Below, one piece after another: positions 11,428 to 24,900 of a stretch of 64,000 bases of DNA; position 1 is the stretch's first letter, and every line of letters begins with the position of its first letter. Source of the DNA: Mycteria americana (Eukaryota; Chordata; Aves; Ciconiiformes; Ciconiidae). The translations under genes were made by a program, and so were the position numbers. Location of the stretch: assembly GCF_035582795.1 (NCBI RefSeq), contig NC_134373.1:13290001-13354000 (forward strand), written 5' to 3'. The notes under the pieces are model-generated. The model saw only the letters and a program-made list of their open reading frames with translations. It was not told the origin of the DNA and did no database searches.

Positions 11428-14400
11428 ATGAATAATCAAAAGCCGCAGAAGCCGACGCTATCAGGCCAGCGTTTTAAAACTAGAAAAAGAGGTAAGCTAG
11501 CTGCAGTGCGCATGCTGTCAGTACCTGCTGTCGGTGCTGCGCATGTGGCCTTTTGTAGAGAGCCCCCAGTAAAAAGTCGGTTTCTGTCAATGAAGTAATG
11601 AGCTTTTATGCTCTTACAAATCTTTTAAATGAGATCATGCTAAATACGAAGTCTTGAGGCTAACTCTGGGTGCTAGAATGTTCTCTGCACTAATAAAAAA
11701 TACTTGGCAGTAAGAATTGTAGCTGAATTTACTATGATAACCTTGGCTTAAGAGACAGTTGTTCTAGAACTGTACTGAGTGTGTTTAGCCTGAAAGCAGA
11801 AGTATCTAGTACTCCTGAGTTACAGGAGAACTCCAGCACAGGCTTGTTGCAGGTTAATACATACATCTAAGGACCATCTAACCTAGTAGGAATTTCAGTG
11901 TTAGCTGCTGGATAAAAGTTGCATTGTCCCCTTAGTGCTATAAGAATACCTGATTTAAATTAAAAAACAAACCCAAACCACCACCACCCCCCCAACCAAA
12001 CAAAAAAAACCCCAAAGTGTGGGATGTGCAACTGCGTATCTCTGTATGTGCACAATTACTCCCATAAGAAGAGTTGATGACTGAAGAGGTGTGGTGAGTA
12101 ATTTAGTATTTTGGTGGTGTTTTCTTAAACTTAAAGAGGAAGTGGGGACAGCTCTTAGCATTTCTGTTTAATACTGTTTTATTAATTTACTAGCAGTGTT
12201 CCAGCTCAAACTGGAGCATGCTACAACACTAAGGATGCTGTACATACTGAAATAGTAATTAAGTTGTACAGAAACACATGTTGACTTACAGAACCTCTTT
12301 TAATATTAAAGTAGCTTGAGAAACTGTTGAAGTGAGAGAGTTGGATTTACTCTGTCCAGCAGATAAAATGCTAGCATTCTGGGGTTTTGGCTCTTTTTAA
12401 TCATTTAACCATAGTTTGGCTTCCAAGCAACTCTGCGGTAACAATGAGCTTCATGGATCTGTCCTGGAAAATAACTGATCCAGTATTTCCAGACTTCCAC
12501 CCAACTGTTACTAATGTGTTGATACTTGCATTGAATGTAAGGACATTAGCATGGCCCTTACAGGAAGCCTGGTAACAGATGCTAACAAAACTGCCTAAGC
12601 TGTCATAGCACTCAAAGTAAGATTTGGAGCTAGTTCTGCTTCTTTGGAAGCTTTTCCTCTCATGGCCTGCATAATCTAAGGACAAATTGAGATGACAAAA
12701 GCTAAAGACCCCTTCCATTTAAGGCTTTCTGTTAGTTACACGGGTGGATTTATTGCATATTAACTATGCCCTACCCATAGTGAAAACAAGGCTATGATCA
12801 ACTGATGTATCTCAAATGTGAAGAAACGTGTTCTGCCTTAACAGCAACAAAGGATGCTAAATAGATCTGCAATTATAGTCCATCATTTCATGTTTGTTTA
12901 AGAAGTTAGCTCAGATTTCTACATTTCCCCCAGGCACTTGAGGAAAAGCAATTGCTTCAGACTCCATATTAAGAGGAGGGGATGGTCTTCATAGCCAAAA
13001 AGCAAGTACTGTCAGTTGGCTCTAACATGATAATGCTATGCAGCTTTTCAGTCAGAATATTTAGTCCAAAACAGTGAGAGTCCCAGAGGGCTGAAACGGA
13101 ACATGAGTAATGGAGTCAAATGTACAAAACTGTAGTGGCACGTGTTAAGAATTGCCTTCCAGCATGTAGCTAAGCCTCTCTTTTTGGAGAGAAAGAGTGA
13201 TCTAACATGTGAACAAGGGGTATAAGAATCAAACTGAGAAGTCAGATAAGTTTTATTAGAGCCAACTAATGATCATCACAAACAACTGTTCTTCTTAGTG
13301 AAAGTACTGTAAGAATTCAGTTAGAGGTAACTAAGGAAGGTTTTAGCTTTTGATAGCCTTTCCCCCAGCCTTGACTGAACAGGGGAGTGAAAGCAGTAAA
13401 ATTCTTACTGCTTTCTTGGCCATTGAAATATAGTACTTCTTACTGCTATATTGGCCATTGAAATTCATTTTAGGCTACACTGTTAAGTCACTATTTGTGC
13501 TAGTTAATACCAGTTGTCTTAGAAGACTGGAATGATCTCAGTTCTGTTTAACTTCAGGCTTGCCAGTGCAAGTTTGGTTTTTTGTTTGTTTGTTTTGTTT
13601 GTTTTTAATAAGATTAAAACAACAAACTTTAAAAAACAAACAGCTGTGTGTGGCAACTTCATTTCAACACTTTGTCTTTACAGATGAAAAAGAGAGGTTT
13701 GACCCTACTCAGTTCCAGGACTGTATTATTCAAGGTTTAACTGAAACTGGCACTGACTTGGAGGCAGTAGCAAAGTTTCTTGATGCTTCTGGTGCAAAAC
13801 TTGACTATCGCCGCTATGCAGAAACGCTTTTTGACATCCTGGTGGCTGGTGGAATGCTGGGTAAGTCCTTTTGATGGGGCTGCTGTCAGCCTTTGTTCAC
13901 TTGACTCTATAAAAGCTCAGTTTTCTTTCAGTGTAAAAACTCTGCTAAAAGAGCCCATTGAGTGTGTAGAACAGGGTTTAAGTTATCTGTGGTTAACTAT
14001 CTGACCATCTTGGTGACTAACTGAGCAATCAGGTTACTTTAGAAATACTCTGTATACCCTACCGCACTTTTGCTTGAGTCAGTTTATATTCTTCAAAGTG
14101 TAGACTGTACAAACTTGGCTTAAAGGAGAATATATTGTATTTTTTTTTTTTTTTTTTTTTTTACCAGGAGTGGATCTTGACTCTGTAGTTAAGTTCCCTT
14201 CTGCTGATGTGAGATGGATGAATGCTTTTTTCAGGTGTGTGGTCTGTGGTTGCAAGGCAGTGGAGTTGCAACTCCTCAGGAGTTGCCCTGAAAGATTCTG
14301 ACATGATACTGTGCTTTGTGCACCCCACCCTTTTATTTTGGAAAGTAATATTGTTTACGGAAGAATCTGACATGCTTAGTCTTGGAAATGCTATTACAAA

Positions 14401-17400
14401 TCGTTTGTTGTAGGCCATAGTGAGGTCCTGGGCTCTAGCAGATGTCAGGGAGTGAGAAATGAGAGGGGTGGTGGAGTCAGCAGAAAACACAGGGAACTGA
14501 GGAAGTGAAACGTGATGACGAAAGATCTTGCAAACTCATGTGCACACTGTATGTAAAGAGCAGAGCAGATGCTCACTGACCAGGTAAGAAGTAGATGAAG
14601 CTAAATGAGGTTGAAAAGTAGTAAAAAAAAAAAAAAAAAGTGGTACTTCTAGATTTAGACTTTACTTTTCCTACTTGACTAAATACTGTTTAGTGAGAAG
14701 GGGTTCAGATGGTAGGGACCCATTTAAAATACGCAGGCCATGAAGAGCACGGCCCTTTATGTTTTCCGCCTAGACTGAGAAAGGTCTGTCTCAGATTTTA
14801 GCATTTGTTATGCAATAGTTGGGGGGAAGACTTAAATGAGAAATTTGGCAGTTACATTCCAGAAAATCTTCTGCAACAGAAATAGAATTCAAATTACCTA
14901 AATGCATAGGGGGAGGAGAGGAAATACCTGATGCTGGGCCACAGTCAGACTGTGGATGGCAGTTCTGCAGTGGGGGTGGCTGGTGTGGGAGGATGCATCT
15001 GTTGCATGTTCAGGTGGTCTTCACATTGATACTGTAGAAATGTCAGGTGACTTGCTCAAGCAAATGCTGAAAGCAAGGCTTTCAGAATGGTTTAACTTCA
15101 TTAAGTGTGCCCTTATCTCAAAGCTGTGTATTGGAACAGTGTTACGCAGACTGAAGTTACTGTGATGTTCCTTTTGGCTCTTTTGCTGACGTTACAAGAG
15201 CTGGTAGCATGAGTAAGTAAACTTGTCTGCCACATGGAGCATCGCTGTTTGAAGTTGTTAATGTACAAATTGTTACAGTCTGTGGGTTTACGTTCAAGAG
15301 TCTTAACCAGTGCATACTGTCTTAGGAAGTGTTCCTTCTAGGAATGAGGCTGAGGGGGAAGGGAAAAATGCATTGCTGCATTAATGGTGATATAGGGGTC
15401 CTTTACTCAACTCCCTCTCTGTAGCAAGTACCTAAGTAGACTAGCTTTGATCTTTAGTCAGACAAGGCCAAAATAAAAACTGGTATCCTGTTGCCTTATG
15501 ACCTTTTAATATTCTTACCACTAATTCTTATTTCCATCTTTACGTCATGTTACTGACTAATACATAACAGAAGGATCCCTCCTTATATGTAGGATGGCAT
15601 AGAAATCAGTGATGAGGTATTCTGGCACCAGAGTTGGTGACCTGAATCCTAAATCTACCCTAGTTAGTGAAGCAGCCTGGTTACTAGTCAAATGCCTGTA
15701 TTAAACTGAAGAGGACTGGTGAAGAAGCATCTTCTAATTAGTAGATAAAAAGCTAAGTGCCTTTCAAGACTGAAGTTTCAAGCTCATCTCTTCTGAATGA
15801 AAACTGAATTTTGAACGTGCATCTCTACATGTTTCATCTCCTGTTGTGACTTACTCTGTTATTTAAAAGACACTTACTTACAAAGCAGCACTATTGCAGC
15901 AGACACTAAAAAGACACTTGCTAGGATTAAGCAGCTTTAGTGGCTTCCTTTAAGGGAAGAGGAGCTCAGATGGTCATGTTAACTTATCCATACGTAAACA
16001 AGATGTGTTGCCAATCCAGTTAGCAGTAGGGGGTCAGAATATTTAAATGTTCATATCTAAGCTACTGGTTTTAAAGTTCCACTACAGCAGAGGTAGCAGA
16101 TGGAAATGTAGGGGTGTCTTTGGTGATCCAGTCACTCAGTTCATCGTGAAAGGATGTGTTGCATGTTATGGGTGTTGGAATTCTTATTGTGGAGACTACT
16201 CAGTACTCTCACTGGGGAGTAATACCACTAATGCTGAAACCCTTCTTTAGCCCCAGGTGGTACCCTGGCAGATGACATGACACGCACAAACGTCTGTGTA
16301 TTTGCAGCACAGGAAGACCTAGAAACCATGCAAGCATTTGCTCAGGTTAGTTCTGAAATGAGTACAATTTAACTTAAACTGTTCAGTGGTCAAAAATGAA
16401 ATGTTTGTGTAGTTGAAAGTTTAGGTGAAAATAATGCATGGCTTTAAGAAGCTTATGAGAAGAGGTAGAGTAGCATTGATCTAAGCTAAAAGTGCTCTAA
16501 AGAGTTCAGACTAATTTTACTGAACTTGATTTTTAAAATTCTAATTAAATGTTAGTTCAGAGCAAAAAATAATACCCTCTGTATCTTTTTAGGTTTTTAA
16601 CAAGCTAATCAGGCGTTACAAGTACCTGGAGAAAGGCTTTGAAGATGAAGTCAAAAAGGTATGGAGTAGGTCCTTATCAGCAGGCAAATAAACCTTCCAA
16701 TTCTGCTAGTTAATCTCTCTATACAGAAGAGTTATATCATATAATGGATTATTAAAATAGAACACTTAAGTTGTTAACAGCATAACAGCTAGCTTGTATG
16801 ACTAGTGGAGAAGATTACCAGTGAACTAGTGCTTCTGCTAGTTGAATAGCTTGATTGAAACAAAAGTGTCTAACATGGAGGCAGTAGCCAAACTTTAGTG
16901 AGAGATGGTAGTTTTATGGCAACTCTTCTTACTTCTTACTTCCTCTTGCAGTTGCTGCTGTTCCTGAAAGGGTTCTCGGAGTCTGAGCGTAACAAACTGG
17001 CCATGTTGACGGGTATTCTGCTGGCCAACGGGACACTTAATGCATCAATTCTCAACAGTCTTTACAATGAGAACTTGGTTAAAGAAGGTAAGTGTTGCCC
17101 AACTCCTCCTTTAGGGAAGGATGGTGGGGGACAGAACCATGACAAGTAGGTGGAAATTGTGATGACAGTACACTCTTGCAGCTCGCTAGTTTCTTCTAGT
17201 TTCAGTGATAGATTTACTACAGGATTAGCAAAGGTAAACGTGCTGCCTCGCAACCTGGAAGGTCTTGCTAAGACTTCAGAAGACTAGTCTTTTCAGAAAG
17301 CTTGCGTGTAGGACTTCCCTGCATGACACTGGGGCCTGCTGTCACTAGTGCTGCCCAGCAAGGCAGTACTGTATTTTGGAGAGGGACCTTTCAGGATGCA

Positions 17401-20378
17401 GAAGGTGTGTCATGTCTTTAGGCCCCTTCCTAAATTGCAGCAAGGAGAGTTGAGTTTAGTACAGGGAGGCCTTCATGATGCTGAGTGGTGAGAAAAGTCC
17501 AACGTGCTGGAGGCTGCACTATCCTCAGGCAGAGGTACTGCAGATTGTGCCAGGGCTGCCTCTGAGCACAGCTGCTGCTGCTTTGAGCAGGGGTCTGACA
17601 AACCAGGTGTCCTGTACTCTCAGGCCTTATGATTCCCTTTGTTTTGAATTTCAATAATAATATTACTATTCCTGTTGCACAGGTGTTTCTGCAGCTTTTG
17701 CAGTCAAGCTGTTCAAATCATGGATAAATGAGAAAGATATTAATGCAGTGGCTGTCAGTCTTCGTAAAGTAAACATGGATAACAGGCTGATGGTGAGTAC
17801 CACTGAAATTATTGATTTGCTACTTAAGACAGTTTAGTAAATAGTACTCAACTTAAAGTACTTAACACGCATTTCTTTTGTGAAAGAGTTGTTGTAAACT
17901 TTGTTTTCAGGAACTCTTCCCAGCCAACAAACAAAGTGTTGAACACTTCTCCAAGTACTTCACTGAAGCAGGACTAAAAGAACTTTCTGAGTATGTTCGG
18001 AACCAGCAAACCATAGGAGCTCGGAAAGAGCTGCAGAAAGAACTTCAGGAGCAGATGTCACGGGGAGATCCATTCAAGGATGTAAGTATTTGTCTGTAGA
18101 CAAGGTATAGGTTCTTTTTCTTTTTTTTTTTCTTTTTTCTGTGGGAACTTAGCTCAAATTACCTGAAATACAATAGCATCTAATACTAATCTGAAGATAC
18201 ATGCCTAATTAAATACTGAACTTAAACACCTAGCTCTCACTAAGAATTAAAATTAGGACCAGGGTGTTCTGGTATTAGCTTTGTAGTCTTTCCTTAATGT
18301 CCTGAATCCTGCCATATGATCAAGGGGGTTGTTTGTGGTTCTGAAGGCTTCTAGGTTGCCTTTAGAACAGAAGTTTTAATTTAGCTTACTGTCATATGTG
18401 GCCTATGTGCTGACTCTTTTATTCTAACTGGCAGATAATCTTGTACGTGAAGGAGGAGATGAAGAAAAACAACATCTCGGAACAGACTGTGGTAGCCATA
18501 ATCTGGTCTAGTGTAATGAGCACGGTGGAGTGGAACAAAAAGGAGGAGCTGGTAGCAGAGCAAGCCATTAAGCACTTGAAGGTATTGTAACTTAAGTGTG
18601 GACTTTTGCACTGGTTGGGTAGGGCTTGGGCTTGCTTCTACCTCCAGCATCCTTTTAAATGAGTTAAAACCTACAACCCCCCCTAATGCAGAGACAGAGA
18701 GGGAATCCTTCCCCTTGTAACTGTGATATTATAGTCCAAGTTACTGAGGCAAAAGCAGTGTGAATTCTGCGGAAGCACTCTGGGGTGGTGCAGGGGTTGC
18801 AAACTTCTAAGCAGTGGCTGATGGAAACTGTGTGAAAGCAGTCTAGTCAGGCGACAAATGTGAAGTGCTCTCTGTGTGCCAATTTGTTGTTCCTGTTACA
18901 GCAATACAGCCCTCTACTTGCTGCCTTTACTACCCAAGGTCAGTCAGAGCTGACTCTTCTATTGAAGATTCAGGAGTATTGTTACGACAACATTCACTTC
19001 ATGAAGGCCTTCCAGAAAATAGTGGTGCTCTTCTATAAAGGTAACTTCGGTGGGGTTGTAGGTCTGGGGTCTTGGGGGGTTGTTTTTTTGTTTGGTTGGG
19101 GTTTTTTTAAAGCCTGTATCTGCAGAATGCTTCAGTCCTGATAAGACCTTTAGGGAAGATCAGTGCTATGACATTGCACTGTATGAGCTGAAGAATTTTC
19201 TACCTTCTGTTTGCAAAGATGGAGCAGTAAAATGCAAAGGCTGTCCTGGGCACAATGGAAGTACACTCCTCTAGACAAGGATGCTGTCTGTCGACTAGAT
19301 TTAAGAGTTGTGGTAGATAAAAGCTAAATTTAGATTTTTAAGGCTCTTTGGCCCTTTTAAGTTAGGAAAAGATACATGGCAGTGTATTCTTCTTAGTTCT
19401 CTGTCTGAACACTGACTGAATAGCCAGAGATTGAGACCACCAAGGTGTTCTGGAGTGCTGTAGGCTATCTGTTAAATGGCTGTTAAAAGGCATTACTGAA
19501 AAACATGCTGTGCACCTGTGGAAACACCACAGGAACATAAGGAGATGACTTGTTAAACTGAAGATTATATTGTACTTGGAAAATTTAAAAAACAATTCAA
19601 CACTTCCTGTGGTGTACTTCGAGCTTTAAAGAATTTGCATCTGTTCTTAGCAGTTGACTGAAGCTTTCCTTAGTGTGTCATCTCCAATAGCTATGAAACA
19701 CTCAAAACTGTTAGTGGGAGTGAAAGTGCAGCTCCTAGATGCAGTGCTTGGGAAACCCCCAGCAGCCAGTCTGAAATGCATGGTTCTCAGACTTTTAAAA
19801 TAGGAGGCACTCCTAGTGCAGGTCTGTCCAGCCATTCCCAGGGAGGGAGTATGTATTGTGATGCTTCTAGGGGAGGAAGCAAAGGCTGCCAGGCAGGGCT
19901 TCTCAGTAGCTGGTGTTCAGTGGTTTGCTGCGTCAATGCTGCCCTTGCACATCTTACAGCTGAAGTTCTGAGCGAAGAACCCATCCTGAAGTGGTATAAA
20001 GATGCGCATCTTGCAAAAGGAAAGAGTGTTTTTCTGGAGCAAATGAAAAAGTTTGTTGAATGGCTCAAGAATGCTGAAGAAGGTAACCAGCAGCTTAGCT
20101 CACAAGCCAAGCTTGTTCATTTTGGGAACCCTGGTGCAATAATGCTTTGGGTTGGGGGTGGGGGGGTGTCAATTGCCCCTTTGAGACTAGGTGTGCTCCC
20201 CAGTACTGGCTAGACAAGCTTGCCAGTGGCATCCCTGTGGATCCAACAGCAGCTGTTATGTGGGATGCAGGGCAGCGGCTGACTCGGGAGCCGGGGGGGG
20301 GGGGCTGACCTGCTGGCAGTCTGTTGATGAGGTCTCTCTGTTCCAGAGTCGGAGTCTGAAGCTGAAGAGGGTGACTGA
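11428..20378 (+). CDS. BZW1: BZW1 (basic leucine zipper and W2 domain protein 1; eIF5-mimic 2)
   Basis: Cytosolic translation regulator that mimics the eIF5 C-terminal domain, binds eIF2 and eIF3, and raises start-codon stringency. Coding exons: 11428–11491, 13684–13860, 16251–16345, 16593–16658, 16952–17087, 17683–17792, 17911–18081, 18435–18581, 18902–19040, 19960–20082, 20347–20378. All have AG acceptors and GT donors. They sum to 1260 nt, exactly 419 aa plus TGA, the usual vertebrate length. The protein begins [20 protein letters not shown], has the FDPTQFQD block (~25), TLADDMTR (~85), and a C-terminal W2 domain with the aromatic/acidic boxes [10 protein letters not shown] and [10 protein letters not shown]. 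It ends SESEAEEGD. The start exon begins at 11418, ten bases before the ATG. The start context is poor (T at −3, A at +4). The introns hold no other gene. Confidence 0.97.
14140..14162. repeat. Poly-T tract in BZW1 intron
   Basis: An uninterrupted run of more than 20 T in the intron between 13860 and 16251. A matching A tract lies at 14623–14639. I see no retrotransposon body attached to either. Confidence 0.9.
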
Positions 20379-21579
20379 CCTGTGAAACTCTGTCCTCAGT
20401 AAAGCAAACAGGAGCTGTAGATAAGTGTCATGTCTCATGTGTCCTTCTGATTCTTACATCCTACCTCCCTGTATCAAGCATGATATAAGGGCTCTCATGG
20501 CAATTTATTTTAACTGTTTTCTATAGTTACTGAAATACTGGGTTTAGTTTTTAAAACCATGTTTTAAGTAGCTTACAGGAGCGATTATAGATTTGACTCT
20601 AACCTGCATTTGTCCTTTCAGTTATATTCTACCTCCTGTATTTTCTACTGTAATAATGTAATTTAAGGCCTTCTGCAACAAAATCCCTTTTACCCCTTGG
20701 GTTTTCTATCTATATTTGAGTAGACATGATAATGGTGAATGAGATTTATGGCAGTTCTGTTTGCAAATTAAACTGTAAAAAGCCTCCAAAGCGAAGAGGC
20801 CATGGCTTGTGTGGTAACTTGGTGTGACACTTCAATCTGTACCACTTGCTCCAAATAACCCCATTCATAGGTGGTCATCTATCTCCCCAAGGACTCTGTC
20901 ATCTCTTTATGACACTTCCAGCATAAAGCAATCCTCTATTCCAACTGCTGGGTGGCTGCCCCACTCCTGGGAGCTCAGTGTCCTACTGGAGAGAAGCTGC
21001 TCTGGGGAACAGTGACCATGGGTGGGGTGTGAAGAGTGGCATCTCTGAGCCTGCTGGCTGTCATGGCTGTTGGCATTCCTCAGGGGCTGCCAGGCCCCCT
21101 TACAGCCAGGCATCACTTCTGGGGGAGCCTTGCTGCTTCCTCTCTCTTGGAATAGAGAATGTTCCACATAGAGCTGCCCAACGATGCTAGCAGGGCTGGG
21201 TCGGGGGGGCAGCTTGCTTTGTGCTGCTCTGTAAATGTGTGCCTGCTGGAAGGCAAGGCAGACAAAACTCCCCCCCTCCCCCTGAAGCTTAGAGATTATT
21301 TTATGCTGGCAGTTGACATGTTAAACCAAACAGTTTATCTGCTCCCCAATGTGTTGAATTCTTAATGGAAATTCTCAGGACAGCTCATAATTCAAGTACG
21401 ATTTGGTAAAAAAAGTACAGTCTATACTGTTGTGAGCTAATAATGAGCATTAACTGAAATACTGGTAACCAGAGTATACCTACTAAAATTAAAAGAAAAA
21501 AAAACAGGTGATCACAATGCAATCTGTTCAATATTACAGTGATCTTCCTTACTTTGTAACTTTTTTTTAAACAAATAAA
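20379..21579 (+). other. BZW1 3' UTR (predicted) with poly(A) signals
   Basis: After the TGA at 20376–20378 about 1.2 kb without exon-like sequence runs to AATAAA at 21574–21579. An ATTAAA at 20768–20773 is a candidate proximal signal. Long 3' UTRs are usual for BZW1 in vertebrates. The actual cleavage sites are inferred. Confidence 0.55.
21574..21579 (+). terminator. Poly(A) signal AATAAA, likely distal BZW1
   Basis: Canonical hexamer on the plus strand ~1.2 kb past the BZW1 stop and ~360 bp before the CLK1 stop on the opposite strand. It is therefore placed to end BZW1 before the convergent gene. Confidence 0.55.
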
Positions 21580-21939
21580 GGCCATCCTTGCACTTAATGC
21601 CAAGGGCTGTCTCTCTTCTCTTACCCAGAAAGGAGGCATCAGTCACACTAAAGGGTCAAAATCAGTCCTAGGTCTTTTGCTATTCCAGTGACAGCTGAAT
21701 AAAACATGAAGTACTTCCTTGCTGTTAGGAGGCCTATTTTATAGAGCAGAGGGTGCTCTTTTCCATGTATTTAAAAGTACAATGGGCCTGAGATTTTCAT
21801 TGACTGAGGAAATGCAACCAGGTTCATCAGTATCTTTTTCTTAAATAAGTTTTATGCCAGCAGCTGGATTAAACTTCAGTATCCAAAAAGTCATAATACA
21901 AAATAGGGCATTTACAAAATAACTGTACACAATAAATAT

Positions 21940-24900
21940 TTAGCATTTTTTATGTTTCTTTGGTGGACTGACATCTGTGTCAGCCTGCTCAGCTATAGGA
22001 GACAGTGCTCTCTTTCCCTGTTTCAGTGGGAAGAAGAAAGGATGTTTCAGTGCTTCTTGAAGAGTAATGCGCTTGGCTGGGTCATACTCCAGCATCTTCT
22101 GAATGAGGTCAAAGAGGTTCTCATGGTCAGAATCGTGGCAGGTCATGAATTCCTTCATTAAGAAAACAACAAAACATGTTTTTGTAATCTTAGAATTGCA
22201 CTTAAAGCTCCTCTCCCCAAAAGCATTTTCCCCTCTGTCATCTTACCTTCAGTGGCTTACAGCGCCTTGAGACGTATCTACCAGCAGAACTGTGTTCATC
22301 CCAATCCAGCCGGTCATGACGGAAATACTTGCGTTTCCTTAAACAAAGAGACCCCAGTTTGTTAGTCAAAGATTGTTTTGTCCCTTCACTAGAATTTTAT
22401 CAGCATGTTTGTTCACAACTTGGGAACTCATCTGGGAATATTGCACAAGAGTGTCCAGCTTGTGAGATAGAGCAAAAGGATGAAGCCAAGTTTAAACTTC
22501 CTTTTAAAATTTGCTATTAAACCTAATTGAAAATATTTCAATTAAACTATAGCAGTCCAGGTATGGAAAAATATAATTACCTGGTTCTCTTTATCATGTG
22601 GTTTGGCAGAGGCCCCAGTATTCGCTCCATCATTGCCAGGTGTTCCCTGCTGTCATGGGTCTGGAGGGAAATCAAGATAAACATTTTTGTTCATTGTCGG
22701 AGGAAGCTAGAGACCCACACACTAACCTTGCTTCGCTTTTGACTGTACCCTGCACCCCATAATATCATATTAAGGACAACAGTCATCTGTTTCCTGAAGT
22801 AAGTCATGAGCTACTGGATTTTTTTTCCCTTGACTCTGCCTTTTTTTTTTTTCTCTTTGTTCATAAATTTCAAGTGTCAACAATACTGTCAAGATGACAG
22901 AATTCAGGTTATTTGAGTAGTATTTGCTGATGGTGATAGATGAAGCTACATCTGTTATTAGTGGCTTGTAAATTACAAATGTTAACGGGGTGATCCTTCA
23001 TATCAAGCTGCTGCCAAAATGTTTACTGAAAGCAACTTGTAGAAATCTTCTGCTGAGGAAGTTCCTTTGTGCCTGCATCTTCTGTTCTCTTCAGCTTGGC
23101 ATTACAGAGAAATGCAGCTTAATTTCTTGCACAGACCATTCCCCTTAGTCCCCACCTCTCTGTAGCATATTTTCACCAAGCTGAGGAGCATTATCCATGC
23201 TGCATCATTTCGAGGTTCATAGTTACCTACCGGAAATACTGTGAATCCAAGGTAGTATTCTATGAGAATACATCCTATGCTCCAAACATCGCATGGTTGT
23301 GACCATCCCAGTGCTGTGAGAAGATTCAGAAGGTTCATGTTTATACCAGACTGCAAACACTTCAACAGCTCAAGCAAGATACGCAACACTTCTGTCACAC
23401 TGTTCAATAGTATACAACGAATCTTATGCAACAGATCAGCCAAACGCACTTCTACTGACCTAGTATCACTTCAGGAGCTCTGTAATGTCTTGTAGACACT
23501 AAAGTGCTATGATACTCATCATCATATGTTGCGCTCCCAAAGTCCACAACTTTGATGTCTGGGTTTCTTAGTGTGCGTTCATCGCATTTCTGAAATGAAA
23601 CACAATGGGATGCAAGTGCCCAAATAAACCCAGACAATAGCTGAGGGGGGAGGTGGGGAAGAGGACAGCAACTTACCAGTTTGGGGTTATACTCCTCTAC
23701 ATAGTCAGAAGTCACAAATAAAATATTTTCCGGTTTCAGATCTGTATGTGTCAACTTGTTCGAATGCAAAACTGCAAGATAATAAATACAGTTAGCAAAT
23801 TCCACGAAGAAAGTTTAACAAATAAAGCAAAAAAGAAACATACATACAGTTCACAGATTTGCAGATCTGATACGCCATCTGTCTGATCTGGTCCAGACGA
23901 AATGGCAGAAAGCCATTCTCTTTAATGAAGTCATAGGTGCTGAGCCCCAGTAGCTCAAAAACAATGCAGACATGTCCATGGTACTCAAACCATTCTAACA
24001 TCTGGACACAGCGACTGCAAAAGCAGGAAAATACATTAATTGCAACAGGAAGTTGTGTAACACTCAGATAGATACGTCGAATGTTACAGAAAGTGATGTC
24101 ACAGAAAAATCTTAAAGCCAAAACAAAGTACAGTTGGCTTTGTATACTTACTATGTACTGCTGGGATCCGATGCATTTAAATGTTCCAGTACTTGTATTT
24201 CTGCACGAGCTGCCTCGGAGTACCTGTCAACATTTTTTACTATTTTCACAGCCACATGTCTCTCTTCCCTGAAAAGACAGGTTTGAACAGTGAGTAGTTT
24301 TAACCAAGAATGTTCAGTGATTATCACCATATACATTGTAACAATGGGAACCTTATTAGAAAAGCTCTTCTTTTTTAAGTACATACTGACAATATAACCA
24401 TGGTTCATCTATGCACAAACACAACTAAAATTTAATCTTTAAATTTTGAAAACATACTCAGTACCTTATATAGTGGTATTATTCTTTAAGGTTAAAAGCC
24501 CCATTTACCTCCTCTTTGTATTTATGTATGCTGGGCTAATACTGGAGAAATCTGCACATCTCACAGCCTAACACGACTGTCAGTCAAAAATGACAAGCCG
24601 CCTTCAGTCATTTAAGTAGTAAAAATGTAACTGAGGTGTCAAATGCCTTCTACAGTGACTCTATAGAGCGACAAGCTAGTTTCATACTATTCTGCACACA
24701 GCAAAACTGCGATCAAAATATATTCCTGAGTTACAATATACTCACTGCTAGAACCCAAATGGCTTTGCATCATCACAGATGATACTTTAAGGTAAGCTAC
24801 ATGATGTCAGAGACCTTGCTCATTGTACAGCCCTGGGGTGGTCAAGGCCCCAGGACTGTCCAGTGGGGGGGGGGCTGCTTCACCCCACATTCTCTAGGCC

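Noticed and set aside
14140-14639. Poly-T and poly-A tracts flanking ~460 bp as a possible retroposed element
   Set aside because: No SINE, CR1 or mRNA-derived sequence is recognisable between them, and no target-site duplication was found.
23102-23449. 115-codon minus-strand frame reading [16 protein letters not shown]
   Set aside because: Only 23231–23313 is the true CLK1 exon; the rest is intron read-through.
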